64,000 bases of DNA from Rhodobacteraceae bacterium WD3A24 (GCA_002967695.1 PUHN01000004.1:54461-118460), one strand, 5' to 3'. Positions 52,558-63,883 are shown, counted from the stretch's first letter. Program-made: numbers and translations. Notes: generated from the letters alone by a model not told the origin.

Positions 52558-53424
52558 ATGACGTCGGAGCCCATGCCGCTCGCGCCGGGGCTGCACTTCA
52601 TCGCCACGCCGATCGGGGCGGCGCGCGACATCACGCTGCACGCGCTCGACATCCTCGCGGCGGCAGACATCCTTGCCGCGGAGGACACGCGCAGCCTGCG
52701 CCGGCTCATGGAAATCCACGGCGTCGCGCTGGGCGCGCGCCCGCTTCTGGCCTATCACGACCATAACGGCGCGCGGATGCGCCCGCGCCTTGTCGCCGCG
52801 CTGGAGGCGGGCCGGACGGTGGCCTACGCCTCCGAGGCGGGAACGCCGCTGGTGGCCGATCCGGGCTACCGGCTCGCCCGCGCGGCGATCGAGCGCGGGA
52901 TCGATGTGCATGCCGCGCCGGGGCCCTCGGCGGTGTTGGCCGCGCTCACCGTCTCGGGGCTGCCCTCCGACCGTTTCGCCTTTCTGGGTTTCGCGCCGCC
53001 GCAGAAGGCGGCGCGGCGGCGCTTTCTCGAAGAGGCCGCGTCGATCCCGGCCACGCTGATCCTGTTCGAATCGCCCAAGCGCGTTAGCCGAATCTTGACT
53101 GAATCGGCCGAAAGTCTCGGAGAGGCGCGCGAGGCGGCCGTCTGCCGTGAATTGACCAAGCGGTTCGAGGAGGTCACGCGCGGCACGCTGGGCGAACTGG
53201 CCACGCGTTTTGCCGGCGAGACGCCGCGCGGCGAGGTGGTTCTGGTCATCGACCGGGCGCGCGGCCCGGCGGCGGGGGCAGAGGCGATGGAGACGATGCT
53301 GCGCGCGGTGTTGCGCGAGGCCAGTGTCAAGGATGCCGCCGCCCGTGTCGCGGCCGATCTGGGACTGCCGAAGCGCGAGGTCTATCAGGCCGCACTGCGG
53401 ATCGCGGAGGAGGAAGAGGAATGA
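52558..53424 (+). CDS. rsmI: 16S rRNA (cytidine1402-2'-O)-methyltransferase
   Basis: A 288-residue tetrapyrrole-methylase-fold enzyme: FIATPIGAARDITLHALDIL, AAEDTRSLRRLM, and the GTP-type loop SEAGTPLVADPGYRL. The family normally reads SDAGTP; Glu replaces Asp here. RGEVVLVID and the C-terminal PKREVYQAAL are standard. It 2'-O-methylates C1402 of 16S rRNA. An in-frame ATG at 52537 is possible; 52558 fits the family better. Its stop overlaps the yraN ATG. Confidence 0.9.
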   Translation: MTSEPMPLAPGLHFIATPIGAARDITLHALDILAAADILAAEDTRSLRRLMEIHGVALGARPLLAYHDHNGARMRPRLVAALEAGRTVAYASEAGTPLVADPGYRLARAAIERGIDVHAAPGPSAVLAALTVSGLPSDRFAFLGFAPPQKAARRRFLEEAASIPATLILFESPKRVSRILTESAESLGEAREAAVCRELTKRFEEVTRGTLGELATRFAGETPRGEVVLVIDRARGPAAGAEAMETMLRAVLREASVKDAAARVAADLGLPKREVYQAALRIAEEEEE

Positions 53425-53792
53425 CCATATCGGCACGGGCGCATCGCGGTGCGACAGGGCATCGGGCGGGGCTGGCCGCCGAGGCGGCGGTTGCGGCCCA
53501 TTACGGCCGCTCGGGGCGGGCGATCGTGGCGCGGCGCTGGCGCGGTGCGGGCGGAGAGATCGACCTGATCGCGCGCGAGCCGGGGCGCGTGGTCTTCATC
53601 GAGGTCAAGAAGAGCGGGAACTTCGCGCGCGCGCTCGAACGGCTGGGTGGGCGCCAGGCCCGCCGGATTCGGGCGGCGGCGGCCGAATTCCTTGCCGGGG
53701 AGGCTGCCGGGCTCGACACCGAGGCGCGCTTCGACGTCGCGCTCGTGGACGGCATGGGCCGGGTGGAGATCGTGGAAAACGCCCTGTGTTGA
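53421..53792 (+). CDS. yraN: YraN family protein (UPF0102)
   Basis: A 123-residue endonuclease-like fold protein: GLAAEAAVAAHYGRSGRAIVARRWRGAGGEIDLIARE then VVFIEVKKS and LERLGGRQARRIRAAAAEFL. The GEIDLI...VFIEVK pattern matches restriction-nuclease-like active sites (E-x(n)-D-x(n)-E-x-K), but the function is unproven. It is coupled to rsmI by ATGA, the standard arrangement. Confidence 0.88.
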   Translation: MTISARAHRGATGHRAGLAAEAAVAAHYGRSGRAIVARRWRGAGGEIDLIAREPGRVVFIEVKKSGNFARALERLGGRQARRIRAAAAEFLAGEAAGLDTEARFDVALVDGMGRVEIVENALC

Positions 53793-53808
53793 CCCGGCCG
53801 CCGCGTGA

Positions 53809-55797
53809 TCAGCGGCCTCTGAGCTCGTCGCGGAGGTTGAACGCGACGGGCCGGCCGGCAAGGCGGGCGCGGTAGACCTCGACCGCCTCCATGACCCGCA
53901 TGATGTAGTTGCGTGTCTCGCTGAAGGGCACCGATTCCACCCAGTCGATGACATCGACATCGGGCTCGCGCGGGTCGCCGATTTCCCCGATCCAGCGGCG
54001 CGGCCGCCCCGGCCCGGCATTGTAGCCCGCGGCGACCAGCGCGGTGGCGCCGTCGAACTCCTCGATCAGCCCGGCGAGATAGGTGGCCCCCAGCCGGGCG
54101 TTATAGGCGGCGTCGGCGGTCAGCCGCGCCTCGTCGAACTCCACGCCCAGACGGCCTGCGACCAGCTCGCCGGTGCCCGGCAGAATCTGCATCAGCCCGC
54201 GCGCGTCGGCCGGGCTGACGACGCGGGGGTCGAACTCGCTCTCGCGCCGGGCGATGGCGAGGGCGAGCGGGGCGGGGACGGGCAGCTCCTGCGTGGTCAG
54301 GCCGGTGAGGGGGAAATAGGCCGGCATGACGATCTCCTCTCCGCGCGCGACGGCGTCCTTGGCGAGGTTGAGCGCCCAGTTGGGCTCGTCGTTCTCGAGC
54401 ATCCAGCCGGCAAGCGCGCGCAACTGCTCGTCCTCGAGATCGCGCGCCAGATGCAGGATGAACCGGCGCGCCTCGTACCATTCGCCGCCGGCGGCGCGCA
54501 GCAGCCGCGCGGCACGGAACAGATCGCTCTCGGCGAAGGGCTGGCCGCGCCAGTCGGGCAGCGGCTCGGTGCCCGGCAGCGCGGGGTCCATCGGCAGGCC
54601 CGCGCGTTCGGCGGCGAGCTGGCCGTAATAGCCGGTCTGATGCTCGGCCGCATAGGCATAGGCGGCGCGGGCGCTTTCGGTGTCGTCCATCGCCTCATGG
54701 GCGCGGCCCTCCCAGTAGCCCGCCCGGCCCAGGCTGATCGGGCTGCCCACACGCGCGCGCAGGGCGCGGAAATGGCCCAGCGCGGTGGCTGGCTCGTCAA
54801 GATGGCGCAGGGCGATGTAGCCTGCCAGCCATTCGAGATCGGCAAAGCGCGCGCCGTCCTCGAGATGGTGCGACGAGGCGAGCCGGTAGGCGCGGCCGGG
54901 ATCGTCCGCGCGCAGATCGCGCCGGGCCAGCACCGCGCGCCAGCCCGCCCAGCGCGCCGGCCGGCCCAGCGATTCGGCCGAGCCGCTGCGTTCGATCAAC
55001 CAGTCGGCGGCGCTGTCGTAGTTGCCCGCGGCGATGCGCCAGTCGAACCGGGCATGGGCAAGGCCCGGATCGTCGGCCAACGCGTCGGGCACGGCGGCCA
55101 CCAGCGGGTCCACCCCCGGCCTGCGCGCGGCCAGCGCGATGCGTGCGCGGCCCAGCCGCCTCCAGCCCGCATCGACACGGTCGAGCATGCGCTCGGCGCT
55201 GGTCTCGCGGCCCGCCCAGAGCAGGGCGTCGAGGCGTTCCTCGTGGTGCTCGGCCAACGCCGCGCCGAAGCGGTCGAGCAGCGCCGCCTCGGCGTCCTCG
55301 GACATCGTCATGCCCGCCCGCCAGATGCGCACGGCCTCGGCGCGGGCGTCCTCCGACCGCCCGGCCGCTGCCAGCGCGTCGATCAGCGCGCCCGCGCCGG
55401 TGGCCGTCTGCGGCGGGCGATCCTCGAAATAGGCGATGACGGCGTCGGGCGGGGCGCTCTCGGCGATCGCCGCCTCGCCGGACGCGTGGAGGCGCGCCAT
55501 CCCCGGCCAGTCGGGCCGGCGGGCGAGGAAGTCGGCGTAGTCCGACCACGCGCCCTCACCCGCGCGCAGGGCGCGCCAGCGGACGATGTCCTCGGCGACG
55601 GGGCCGATATCGGCGGCCATGCCGCGGGCCGGCGCCCAGGCATCGTCGCGCACCGCCTGCATGGCGCGGCTAATGAGCCCGTCCTCGCGCGGGCGCGGCG
55701 CGGTATCCTGGGCCGCGACGGGGGCGAGCGCGGAGACAAGCACCGCGAAGACGGCAGCCGCCGCGCCGGCCAGGGGCCGTTTGGGGAAGGGGCGCAC
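53809..55797 (-). CDS. Soluble lytic murein transglycosylase (Slt70-like)
   Basis: A 662-residue periplasmic enzyme. The signal peptide ([25 protein letters not shown]) is followed by a long alpha-helical ring domain (about 40-500) and a C-terminal SLT domain with catalytic Glu in [29 protein letters not shown] and the end motif [13 protein letters not shown] start it at GTG 55797, seven bases after an AGAGG site; longer frames read as noise. It is convergent with yraN and divergent from dapA. Confidence 0.88.
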   Translation of the reverse strand: MRPFPKRPLAGAAAAVFAVLVSALAPVAAQDTAPRPREDGLISRAMQAVRDDAWAPARGMAADIGPVAEDIVRWRALRAGEGAWSDYADFLARRPDWPGMARLHASGEAAIAESAPPDAVIAYFEDRPPQTATGAGALIDALAAAGRSEDARAEAVRIWRAGMTMSEDAEAALLDRFGAALAEHHEERLDALLWAGRETSAERMLDRVDAGWRRLGRARIALAARRPGVDPLVAAVPDALADDPGLAHARFDWRIAAGNYDSAADWLIERSGSAESLGRPARWAGWRAVLARRDLRADDPGRAYRLASSHHLEDGARFADLEWLAGYIALRHLDEPATALGHFRALRARVGSPISLGRAGYWEGRAHEAMDDTESARAAYAYAAEHQTGYYGQLAAERAGLPMDPALPGTEPLPDWRGQPFAESDLFRAARLLRAAGGEWYEARRFILHLARDLEDEQLRALAGWMLENDEPNWALNLAKDAVARGEEIVMPAYFPLTGLTTQELPVPAPLALAIARRESEFDPRVVSPADARGLMQILPGTGELVAGRLGVEFDEARLTADAAYNARLGATYLAGLIEEFDGATALVAAGYNAGPGRPRRWIGEIGDPREPDVDVIDWVESVPFSETRNYIMRVMEAVEVYRARLAGRPVAFNLRDELRGR

Positions 55798-55948
55798 GCG
55801 CAAACCTCTTTTCGTCTTGAACCGGACGCCACCTGAGTCTAACGCGCCGGTCACGCCCGGCAACACACAAACTTGGCAACCGGCCGGGTCGGCGGTAGGG
55901 TCGGCCGCAAGCGTGCTCTCCGGCCCCGGCGAAAGAAGGAAGCGTGTC

Positions 55949-56821
55949 ATGTTCAAGGGTTCGATGCCCGCGCTGGTTACTCCGTTCAGGGATGGAAAGC
56001 TCGATCTGGGCACGCTGCGCGACCTTGTTGAATGGCATGTCGAGCAGGGCTCGACCGGGCTCGTGCCGGTAGGGACCACCGGCGAGAGCCCGACGCTGAG
56101 CCACGAGGAGCACGAGCGCGTGATCGCCGAGGTCGTCACCGCGGCTGCGGGGCGCATTCCGGTCATCGCGGGGGCGGGGTCGAACAACACCGACGAGGCG
56201 ATCCGCTTCATGCGCTACGCCGAGTCGGTGGGCGCCGATGCGGCGCTGGTGGTCACGCCCTATTACAACAAGCCCACCCAGGCCGGCATGATCGCCCATT
56301 TCCGCACGCTGCACGATTGCTGCAACCTGCCGATCATCATCTACAACATTCCCAGCCGCTCGGTGGTGGACATGACCCCGGCGACGATGGGCGAGCTGGC
56401 CAAGCTGGAGCGCATCATCGGCGTCAAGGACGCCACCGCCCGGCTGGAGCGCGTCTCGATGCAGCGGGCGGCCTGCGGAAAGGATTTCATCCAGCTCTCG
56501 GGCGAGGACGCCACCGCGCTGGGCTTCAACGCGCATGGCGGCGTCGGCTGCATCAGCGTGACGGCCAATGTCGCGCCGCGCCTGTGCGCCGAATTTCAGG
56601 CCGCCACGCTGCGCGGCGACTATGCCGAGGCGCTGGCCTATCAGGACAGGCTGATGCCCCTGCACGAGGCGATCTTCATCGAACCCGGCCTCGTGGGTGC
56701 GAAATACGCGATGTCCAAGCTTGGCCTGTGCAGCGAGGAAGTCCGACTGCCGCTGGTGCCGCTGACCGAGCCCACGCGCGAAGTTGTCGACGCGGCGATG
56801 GAGCACGCCGGGCTGATCTGA
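55949..56821 (+). CDS. dapA: 4-hydroxy-tetrahydrodipicolinate synthase
   Basis: A 290-residue TIM-barrel aldolase joining pyruvate and aspartate semialdehyde, the product of asd at 34 kb. The pyruvate-binding Lys is K160 in GVKDATA. The catalytic triad positions are T44 in [10 protein letters not shown] and Y132 in IIYNIPSRS, with Y106-type Tyr in TPYYNKP. An AAGAAGGAA site precedes the ATG at 55949. It supplies diaminopimelate and lysine. Confidence 0.95.
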   Translation: MFKGSMPALVTPFRDGKLDLGTLRDLVEWHVEQGSTGLVPVGTTGESPTLSHEEHERVIAEVVTAAAGRIPVIAGAGSNNTDEAIRFMRYAESVGADAALVVTPYYNKPTQAGMIAHFRTLHDCCNLPIIIYNIPSRSVVDMTPATMGELAKLERIIGVKDATARLERVSMQRAACGKDFIQLSGEDATALGFNAHGGVGCISVTANVAPRLCAEFQAATLRGDYAEALAYQDRLMPLHEAIFIEPGLVGAKYAMSKLGLCSEEVRLPLVPLTEPTREVVDAAMEHAGLI

Positions 56822-56867
56822 AGGCCGGGCGGGCGCGCCGCGCCCCTGGCAGGCGACGAGGCGGCGG

Positions 56868-58568
56868 ATGGAGCGTTTCAAGGCACTGGCCGGCCGGCTT
56901 CTGGGGGATGTGGGCGCGGTGTTCCACATCTCGGTGGCGGTGGTCGTGGCCTTTGTCGTGGTCACCGCCGTCGCCCCCGCAGCAGTTGAGAGCGCCGCCG
57001 AGGCGGTGCTGCATGCCACCGCCGTCAATGTCGGCTGGATGTATCTGCTGGTCACCACCGGCTTCGTCCTTTTCGTGCTCGTTCTCGGGCTGTCCAGGGC
57101 TGGCGAAATCCGGCTGGGCCCCGAGGGCGAGCCGGCCGAATTCTCCTATACCAGCTGGCTTGCGATGATCTTCTCGGGGGGCATGGGCGTGGGCCTCGTC
57201 TTCTGGGGCGTGGCCGAGCCGATGATGCACTTCAACACGCCGCCGCCGGGCGCGGGGCTGCCGCGGACCGCCCAGGCGGCCCAGACGGGCATGCGCTATG
57301 CCTTTTTCCACTGGGGGCTCCATCAGTGGGCCAATTTCGCGCTGGTGGGGCTGGCGATCGCCTATGTCCGGTTCCGCCATCAGAGCCACGGCCTGATCAG
57401 CGAGACTTTCCGCCCGCTGCTGGGCGACCGGGTGGATGGCTGGGCGGGCCGGACGATCGACATCCTCACGGTTGTCTCGACCGTCTTCGGCGTCGCCACG
57501 ACGCTTGGCCTGGGGGCGCTGCAGGTCAACAGCGGGCTGGCGCGGCTGACCGGGCTGCCCTACGGATTCGGGGTGCAGCTGGTGATCGTTGCGGTGGTGG
57601 GCGTGCTGTTCATGCTCTCGGCGATGACGCCGCTCGACCGCGGGGTGCGCGGGTTGAGCAACGTCAACATGGGGCTGGCCGCGCTCCTGCTGCTGGCGGT
57701 TCTGGTCTTCGGGCCGACCGCCTTCATCTTCGGGGTGATGACGCAGACGCTGGGCGAGTATCTGGGCAACGTGATCCAGATGAGCCTTGTGACCACCCCC
57801 TATTCGGGCAGCCAGTGGGTCGAGCAGTGGACGATGTTCTACTGGGCCTGGGGGCTGAGCTGGGCGCCCTTCGTGGGCAGCTTCATCGCGCGCATCTCGC
57901 GCGGGCGGACCATCCGCGAATTCGTCCTTGGCGTGATGATCGTGCCCGTCGCGCTGTCGATGCTGTGGTTCGCCACCTTCGGGGGCGCGGCCATCCGTTT
58001 CGAGATATTCGAGAATGCCGGAATCGCCGAGTCCGTGGCGCGCGAGGTTCCCGCGGGGCTGTTCGCGCTGCTCGACCAGCTTCCCGCCAGCGGGCTGCTG
58101 GCGGTGATTGCGATCCTGCTGGTATGCATGTTTCTGGTCACCTCGGCGGATTCGGCGACCTTCGTGCTGGGAATGTTCACCTCGCGCGGGGTGCTCGAGC
58201 CGACACGGGCGGTGCGCCTTCTGTGGGGTGTGCTCCAGCTTCTGGTGGTCGTGGTGCTTCTGCTGACCGGCGGGCTGACGAGCCTGCGAACGGTATCGAT
58301 CATCGCGGCGTTTCCCTTCATGCTGCTGATGGTGCTGATCGCCGTGGCGCTGTGGCGCGATCTGGCCCGCGAATTCGCCATGCGCGCCGACAAGGAGCGG
58401 ATTCTGCGCGACCGGGTCGAGCGGCTTCTGCTGCGCGAGTCCGAGCGCGAAGCCGAGCGACAGGCCGAGGCCGAGACCCATCCAACCGCGCCCGAGAGCA
58501 GCGATATCACGCCGCCGGACGCTGCCGCCAATGCAGCCGAATCCGCCGGCACCGCAGGGCGGGGCTGA
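56868..58568 (+). CDS. BCCT-family betaine/choline/carnitine transporter
   Basis: A 566-residue, twelve-helix secondary transporter. Diagnostic segments are [63 protein letters not shown] (helix 8 Trp box) and [12 protein letters not shown]. The C-terminal tail is charged ([19 protein letters not shown]), as in osmoregulated members. It imports compatible solutes such as glycine betaine or a related trimethylammonium compound. It sits 46 bases behind dapA and before smpB. Confidence 0.88.
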   Translation: MERFKALAGRLLGDVGAVFHISVAVVVAFVVVTAVAPAAVESAAEAVLHATAVNVGWMYLLVTTGFVLFVLVLGLSRAGEIRLGPEGEPAEFSYTSWLAMIFSGGMGVGLVFWGVAEPMMHFNTPPPGAGLPRTAQAAQTGMRYAFFHWGLHQWANFALVGLAIAYVRFRHQSHGLISETFRPLLGDRVDGWAGRTIDILTVVSTVFGVATTLGLGALQVNSGLARLTGLPYGFGVQLVIVAVVGVLFMLSAMTPLDRGVRGLSNVNMGLAALLLLAVLVFGPTAFIFGVMTQTLGEYLGNVIQMSLVTTPYSGSQWVEQWTMFYWAWGLSWAPFVGSFIARISRGRTIREFVLGVMIVPVALSMLWFATFGGAAIRFEIFENAGIAESVAREVPAGLFALLDQLPASGLLAVIAILLVCMFLVTSADSATFVLGMFTSRGVLEPTRAVRLLWGVLQLLVVVVLLLTGGLTSLRTVSIIAAFPFMLLMVLIAVALWRDLAREFAMRADKERILRDRVERLLLRESEREAERQAEAETHPTAPESSDITPPDAAANAAESAGTAGRG

Positions 58569-58621
58569 CCGCGCGGCGGCGCCTGCTGGACACGCGGACG
58601 CCCCTCGACTATCGGGGGGGC

Positions 58622-59107
58622 ATGAGCGCCAAGCCTGCCAAACCGGCCGACAAGAATTACAAGGTGGTGGCCGAGAACCGCCGCGCCCGTCACGACTATG
58701 CCATTCAGGACGATCTCGAGTGCGGCATCGTTCTGGAGGGCTCCGAGGTGAAGTCGATGCGCGAGGGCAAGGCCAACATCGCCGAGAGCTATGCCTCCGT
58801 CGAGGAAGGCGAGTTGTGGCTGGTCAACAGCTATATCGGCCCCTTCAGCCAGGCCAAGACCTTTGGCCACGAGCCGCGCCGAAAGCGCAAGCTGCTGGTT
58901 TCGCGCAAGGAGCTGGCGCGGCTGTGGTCGGAGACACAGCGCAAGGGGATGACGCTGGTGCCGCTGGTGCTGTATTTCAATCACCGCGGGCTGGCCAAGC
59001 TGAAGATCGGCGTGGCCAAGGGCAAGAAGGTCGCCGACAAGCGCGCCACCGAGGCCAAGCGCGACTGGCAGCGCCAGAAACAGCGCCTTCTCAAGGAGAG
59101 AGGCTGA
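58622..59107 (+). CDS. smpB: SsrA-binding protein SmpB
   Basis: A 161-residue tmRNA partner required for rescue of stalled ribosomes: [43 protein letters not shown], then [18 protein letters not shown] and the basic C-terminal tail [19 protein letters not shown]. Length and sequence are standard. The ATG at 58622 follows a GGGGGG purine stretch. No tmRNA gene is visible in the window. Confidence 0.95.
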   Translation: MSAKPAKPADKNYKVVAENRRARHDYAIQDDLECGIVLEGSEVKSMREGKANIAESYASVEEGELWLVNSYIGPFSQAKTFGHEPRRKRKLLVSRKELARLWSETQRKGMTLVPLVLYFNHRGLAKLKIGVAKGKKVADKRATEAKRDWQRQKQRLLKERG

Positions 59108-59175
59108 GACCCGGCGGTCTTGCCATGCCGGCCGGGCCGGCGTAATCGTCGGGCGAACGGCAACGGAGGAGCCCC

Positions 59176-60027
59176 GTGGCACAGGACGACCCCGCGACGC
59201 TGGTCTCGACCGAGTGGCTGGCCGCCCATCTCCAAGATCCCGATCTGCGCATTCTTGACGGTTCGTGGCACATGCCCGCGACAGGACGTGACGCGCGCGA
59301 GGAGTACGCGCACGAACACATCCCCGGCGCGCGGTTCTTCGACATCGACGAGATATCCGACCACCGCTCGGAACTTCCGCACATGGCGCCGCCGACGGAG
59401 AAGTTCATCAGTCGGCTGCGCGCGATGGGCGTGGGCGACGGCCATCAGGTGGTGATCTATGACACGGTCGGCATCTTCTCGGCCGCGCGCGTGTGGTGGC
59501 TCTTTCGTCTGATGGGCAAGACGGATGTGGCGGTTCTCGACGGCGGCCTGCCGAAATGGAAGGCCGAGGGGCGTCCGGTCGACGAGGCACCGCCGGTGGT
59601 GCGCGACCGGCACATGACCGCCCAGCGCCGCGCCGATCTGGTCAAGGACGTCACGCAGGTGGCCGCCGCCGCCAAGCTTGGCGACTGGCAGATCGTGGAT
59701 GCCCGCGCCCCCGAACGCTTTTCGGGCGCCGCGCCCGAGCCCCGGCCCGGCCTGCGGTCAGGCCATATTCCCGGCTCGCGCAACCTGCCCTTCCAGGAGG
59801 TGCTCAACCCCGATGGGACGATGAAGGACGCGGCCGGTCTGCGCGCGGCTTTCAAAGCGGCCGGTGTCGATCTCGACACTCCGGTCATCACCACCTGCGG
59901 CTCGGGGGTCACGGCGGCGATCGTGAGCCTCGCGCTGGAGCGGCTGGGCCACGCGCGCCACGCGCTCTATGACGGCTCCTGGGCGGAATGGGGCATGTAC
60001 AATGATCTCAAGGTGGAGACCGGATGA
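59176..60027 (+). CDS. sseA: 3-mercaptopyruvate sulfurtransferase (rhodanese family)
   Basis: A 283-residue protein of two rhodanese domains. The N-terminal one is inactive-type (DLRILDGSWHMP ... HEHIPGARFFDIDEISD); the C-terminal one has the active-site loop CGSGVTA, which is the CG(S/T)G(V/I)T(A/S) pattern of mercaptopyruvate sulfurtransferases. It transfers sulfur from 3-mercaptopyruvate to acceptors. The start is GTG at 59176 with a GGAGGAG site. Its stop overlaps the acetyltransferase ATG. Confidence 0.9.
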   Translation: MAQDDPATLVSTEWLAAHLQDPDLRILDGSWHMPATGRDAREEYAHEHIPGARFFDIDEISDHRSELPHMAPPTEKFISRLRAMGVGDGHQVVIYDTVGIFSAARVWWLFRLMGKTDVAVLDGGLPKWKAEGRPVDEAPPVVRDRHMTAQRRADLVKDVTQVAAAAKLGDWQIVDARAPERFSGAAPEPRPGLRSGHIPGSRNLPFQEVLNPDGTMKDAAGLRAAFKAAGVDLDTPVITTCGSGVTAAIVSLALERLGHARHALYDGSWAEWGMYNDLKVETG

Positions 60028-60590
60028 CCTTTCACCCCGCCGGAAGCACGGTGAGCTATCACGTCACCTGGCTGGAGATGACCGAACGGCCCGGCTATGG
60101 TTGGCCGGTTCAGCCGGCCGCGCACGAGGCCGCGCTGCTGTGCGCCGAGACGCCGCCGGTGTGGTATTTCATGTGCCTTTATGACGCGGTGGGGCGCGAC
60201 TATGCCTGGGAGGATCTCCACACCGCCGACGCCGACACGATGGAAGGCTGGCTGGCCAGCGAGGATGTCGAGTTGTGGACGCTGATGCGCCGTGGCTGGC
60301 CGCATGGCTTCTTCGTGCTCGACTGGACCGAGGCGGGCCGCTGCGAGTTGAGTTATTTCGGACTCGTCCCCCAGGCGGTGGGGCGCGGCTTCGGGCGGTT
60401 CCTGCTGCGCACGGCGGTGCTGACGGGGTGGGACCGGCCCGGCGTGACGCGGATGACGGTCAACACCTGTTCGCTGGACCACCCGCGGGCGCTGGTCGAG
60501 TATCAGAAGGCGGGGTTCGAGGTCGTCGCGCAGGAAGAGCGCAGCCGTGTGCTGCGGCGCGATTTCGATCCCGCACGCATTCCCGACTAG
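60024..60590 (+). CDS. GNAT family N-acetyltransferase
   Basis: A 188-residue GNAT protein. The acetyl-CoA-binding loop is QAVGRGFGRFLL, preceded by FFVLDWTEAGRCELSYFGLVP and followed by VNTCSLDHPRALVEYQKAGFEVV, the usual C-terminal strand-helix. The acceptor is unknown. It is coupled to sseA by ATGA and nine bases from the aminotransferase gene, so the three form an operon. Confidence 0.85.
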   Translation: MTFHPAGSTVSYHVTWLEMTERPGYGWPVQPAAHEAALLCAETPPVWYFMCLYDAVGRDYAWEDLHTADADTMEGWLASEDVELWTLMRRGWPHGFFVLDWTEAGRCELSYFGLVPQAVGRGFGRFLLRTAVLTGWDRPGVTRMTVNTCSLDHPRALVEYQKAGFEVVAQEERSRVLRRDFDPARIPD

Positions 60591-60599
60591 GAGCCCCGG

Positions 60600-61784
60600 A
60601 TGTTTGACCACATCACCGCGCCCGATCCCGATCCGATCATCCGGATCATGGGCCTGTATCTTGACGACACCCGGTCCGACAAGGTCGATCTGGGCGTCGG
60701 GGTCTATCGCGATGCCCACGGGCGTACGCCGGTGATGCGCGCGGTCAAGGCCGCCGAGGCGCGCATCCTGGAGACGCAGGAGAGCAAGGGCTACACCGCG
60801 CTGGCCGGCGATCCGGCCTTTCGCGCGGGCATGGCGGGGCTGTTGCTGGGCGGGGCCGTGTCCGAGGACCGTCTGGCCTGCGCCGGCGCGCCGGGGGGGA
60901 CGGGGGCGATCCGCCAGCTTCTGGAACTGGTCGCGCGCGCCAACCCCGACGCTACCATCCATGTGCCCGCGCCGACCTGGCCCAACCACCCTGCCATCAT
61001 CGCCGCGGTTGGCCTGAAGATGGCCGAATACCGCTATTTCGACACCGCGACCGGCGGCGTGGACATGGACGGGATGCTCGCCGATCTGGGCCGCGCGGCG
61101 CGTGGCGATGTGGTGGTGCTGCACGGGTGCTGCCATAATCCGACGGGCGCCGATCCAACGCCGCAGGACTGGGCGGCCATCGCCGCGGTGCTGGAGCAAA
61201 CCGGCGCGGTGCCCTTCATCGACATGGCCTATCAGGGGCTGGGCGACGGCCCGGACGAGGATGCGGGCGGGCTGCGCCATCTGGCCGCGCGGCTGCCCGA
61301 GCTGCTGGTCGCGGCGAGCGGGTCGAAGAATTTCGGGCTCTACCGCGAGCGGGTGGGGCTTGCCATGGCGATCTGCTCCGACCCGGCCCGGCGCGACGCG
61401 GTGGCGGGCACGATGGCCTGGCTGAACCGGCAGAACTTTGCCTTTCCGCCCGACCACGGGGCGCGGGTGGTCTCGACTATTCTCGACGACACACAGCTGC
61501 GCGGGGCGTGGCTGGACGAGCTGGCCGAGATGCGTGCGCGCCTGCAGTCCAACCGGCGCGCGCTCGCCGAGGCGCTGCGCGCGGAGACGGGCTCGGACCG
61601 CTTCGGCTTTCTGGCGGGGCACCGGGGGATGTTCTCGCTGCTGGGCGCGGGGCCCGAGGCGGTGCGGCGGCTGCGCGATGCGCATGCGGTCTATCTGGTC
61701 GATGACGGCCGGCTCAATGTCGCCGGGCTCGGGCCGGGAAATATCGCGCGCGTGGCGCGCGCGATTGCCGAGGCGACGGGCTGA
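60600..61784 (+). CDS. Aromatic/aspartate aminotransferase (class I, subgroup Ib-like TyrB type)
   Basis: A 394-residue PLP enzyme: VDLGVGVYRDAHGRTPVM, GYTALAGDPAFR, HGCCHNPTGADPTPQDW, MAYQGLGDG and the Schiff-base Lys in AASGSKNFGLYRERVG. It matches the TyrB/AspC family with both dicarboxylic and aromatic substrates. The family Arg near the C-terminus that binds the substrate carboxylate is expected in the region after LAGHRGMFSLLG. It follows the acetyltransferase gene by nine bases. Confidence 0.88.
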   Translation: MFDHITAPDPDPIIRIMGLYLDDTRSDKVDLGVGVYRDAHGRTPVMRAVKAAEARILETQESKGYTALAGDPAFRAGMAGLLLGGAVSEDRLACAGAPGGTGAIRQLLELVARANPDATIHVPAPTWPNHPAIIAAVGLKMAEYRYFDTATGGVDMDGMLADLGRAARGDVVVLHGCCHNPTGADPTPQDWAAIAAVLEQTGAVPFIDMAYQGLGDGPDEDAGGLRHLAARLPELLVAASGSKNFGLYRERVGLAMAICSDPARRDAVAGTMAWLNRQNFAFPPDHGARVVSTILDDTQLRGAWLDELAEMRARLQSNRRALAEALRAETGSDRFGFLAGHRGMFSLLGAGPEAVRRLRDAHAVYLVDDGRLNVAGLGPGNIARVARAIAEATG

Positions 61785-61850
61785 GCCGCGCGCGCGGCGT
61801 CTGGAGAGCCGACGATCCGGCAATGCGTGCCCGGGCGCCGGGCATGAAAA

Positions 61851-61878
61851 CGCCCGGGCCGGCTGGGCGGCCCGGGCG
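61851..61878 (-). terminator. Intrinsic terminator of glnK-amtB
   Basis: CGCCCGGGCC and GGCCCGGGCG form a perfect 10-bp stem with an eight-base loop. On the minus strand the stem is followed by TTTT (AAAA at 61847-61850). It lies 27 bases beyond the amtB stop. A second smaller stem (61828-61844, 7 bp) lies just beyond and faces the aminotransferase gene. Confidence 0.82.
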
Positions 61879-61904
61879 GACGGGGTGATCGAGTCGGGCG
61901 GAGA

Positions 61905-63248
<1,344 letters not shown>

Positions 63249-63283
63249 CGGATGATACCCTTTCGTGAGGATCGTTGCGCCGG

Positions 63284-63622
63284 TCACAGCGCGTTGTCGT
63301 CGGTTTCGCCGGTGCGCACCCGCACGGCCTGTTCGAGGTCGAGCACGAAGATCTTGCCGTCACCGATCTTGTCGGTTCGGGCGGTCTTGCGGATGGTGTC
63401 GACGATCTGGTCGGCCATGCCGTCGCTGACGGCGATCTCGAGCTTGATCTTGGGAACGAAATTCACGGCGTATTCGGCACCGCGGTAGATTTCGGTATGG
63501 CCCGATTGCGAGCCGAAGCCCTTGATCTCGGTGACCATCATGCCGCGTACGCCGGCGGCGGTGAGCGCCTCGCGCACCTCCTCCAGCTTGAACGGCTTGA
63601 TTGCTGCGATGATGAGTTTCAC
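63284..63622 (-). CDS. glnK: PII nitrogen regulatory protein
   Basis: A 112-residue trimeric signal protein: MKLIIAAIKPFKLEEVREAL, then the T-loop KGFGSQSGHTEIYRGAEYAVNFVPK with the uridylylated Tyr51. The B- and C-loop TGKIGDGKIFV-type motif reads RTDKIGDGKIFVLDLE. The start is GTG at 63622 with a GGAAGG site, giving exactly the family length. It binds ATP/ADP and 2-oxoglutarate, is modified by GlnD (48-51 kb) and gates AmtB, whose gene follows. Confidence 0.93.
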   Translation of the reverse strand: MKLIIAAIKPFKLEEVREALTAAGVRGMMVTEIKGFGSQSGHTEIYRGAEYAVNFVPKIKLEIAVSDGMADQIVDTIRKTARTDKIGDGKIFVLDLEQAVRVRTGETDDNAL

Positions 63623-63729
63623 GGCTTTACCCTTCCGATAGGCCAGATGGCTGATAGTGCTCCACGGCCTAACGAGGGGGGCTAAGGGCGGCGCGCTCAA
63701 GCAATCTTCACGCCGCGCCCGTCGCTGCA

Positions 63730-63744
63730 GGGCAGAAAGTGCCC
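63730..63744. promoter_or_regulatory. GGGCA-N5-TGCCC inverted repeat upstream of glnK
   Basis: Perfect 5-bp arms with a five-base spacer, 108 bases upstream of the glnK start and six bases from the alternating hexamer array. On the plus strand a short T-run follows after two bases, so a weak terminator is the alternative reading. Confidence 0.35.
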
Positions 63745-63750
63745 AGTTTT

Positions 63751-63774
63751 TGCACAAACTGTGCAGACTGCACA
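63751..63774. promoter_or_regulatory. Alternating TGCACA/TGTGCA hexamer array upstream of glnK
   Basis: The sequence reads TGCACA-AAC-TGTGCA-GAC-TGCACA: three hexamers, each the reverse complement of its neighbour, at exact 9-bp steps, giving two overlapping perfect dyads. It is 129-152 bases upstream of the glnK start and about 110 bases from the rightward start at 63884. It looks like an operator for a nitrogen regulator. It resembles, but is shorter than, the classic NtrC site. Confidence 0.55.
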
Positions 63775-63883
63775 TGAAATGGGCATTAGGCGAAGCCGAT
63801 TCCTGGCCGCGGGTTCTCCACATCGGCGGCGGAGCGCGATACTGTGGCCGCGGGCAGAACGACAAGGCCACGGGCGCGTAAAG

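Noticed and set aside
59967..61823. A 618-codon open frame on the minus strand
   Set aside because: It lies opposite the acetyltransferase and aminotransferase genes, which have full motifs; no protein family is recognisable in it.
61828..61844. Second terminator serving the aminotransferase gene
   Set aside because: The 7-bp stem has a three-base loop and no T-run on the plus strand; it is noted only within the glnK-amtB terminator entry.
63623..63760. Sigma-54 promoter for glnK
   Set aside because: No GG/GC pair with correct -24/-12 spacing was found on the minus strand; the nearest matches have the wrong spacer length.
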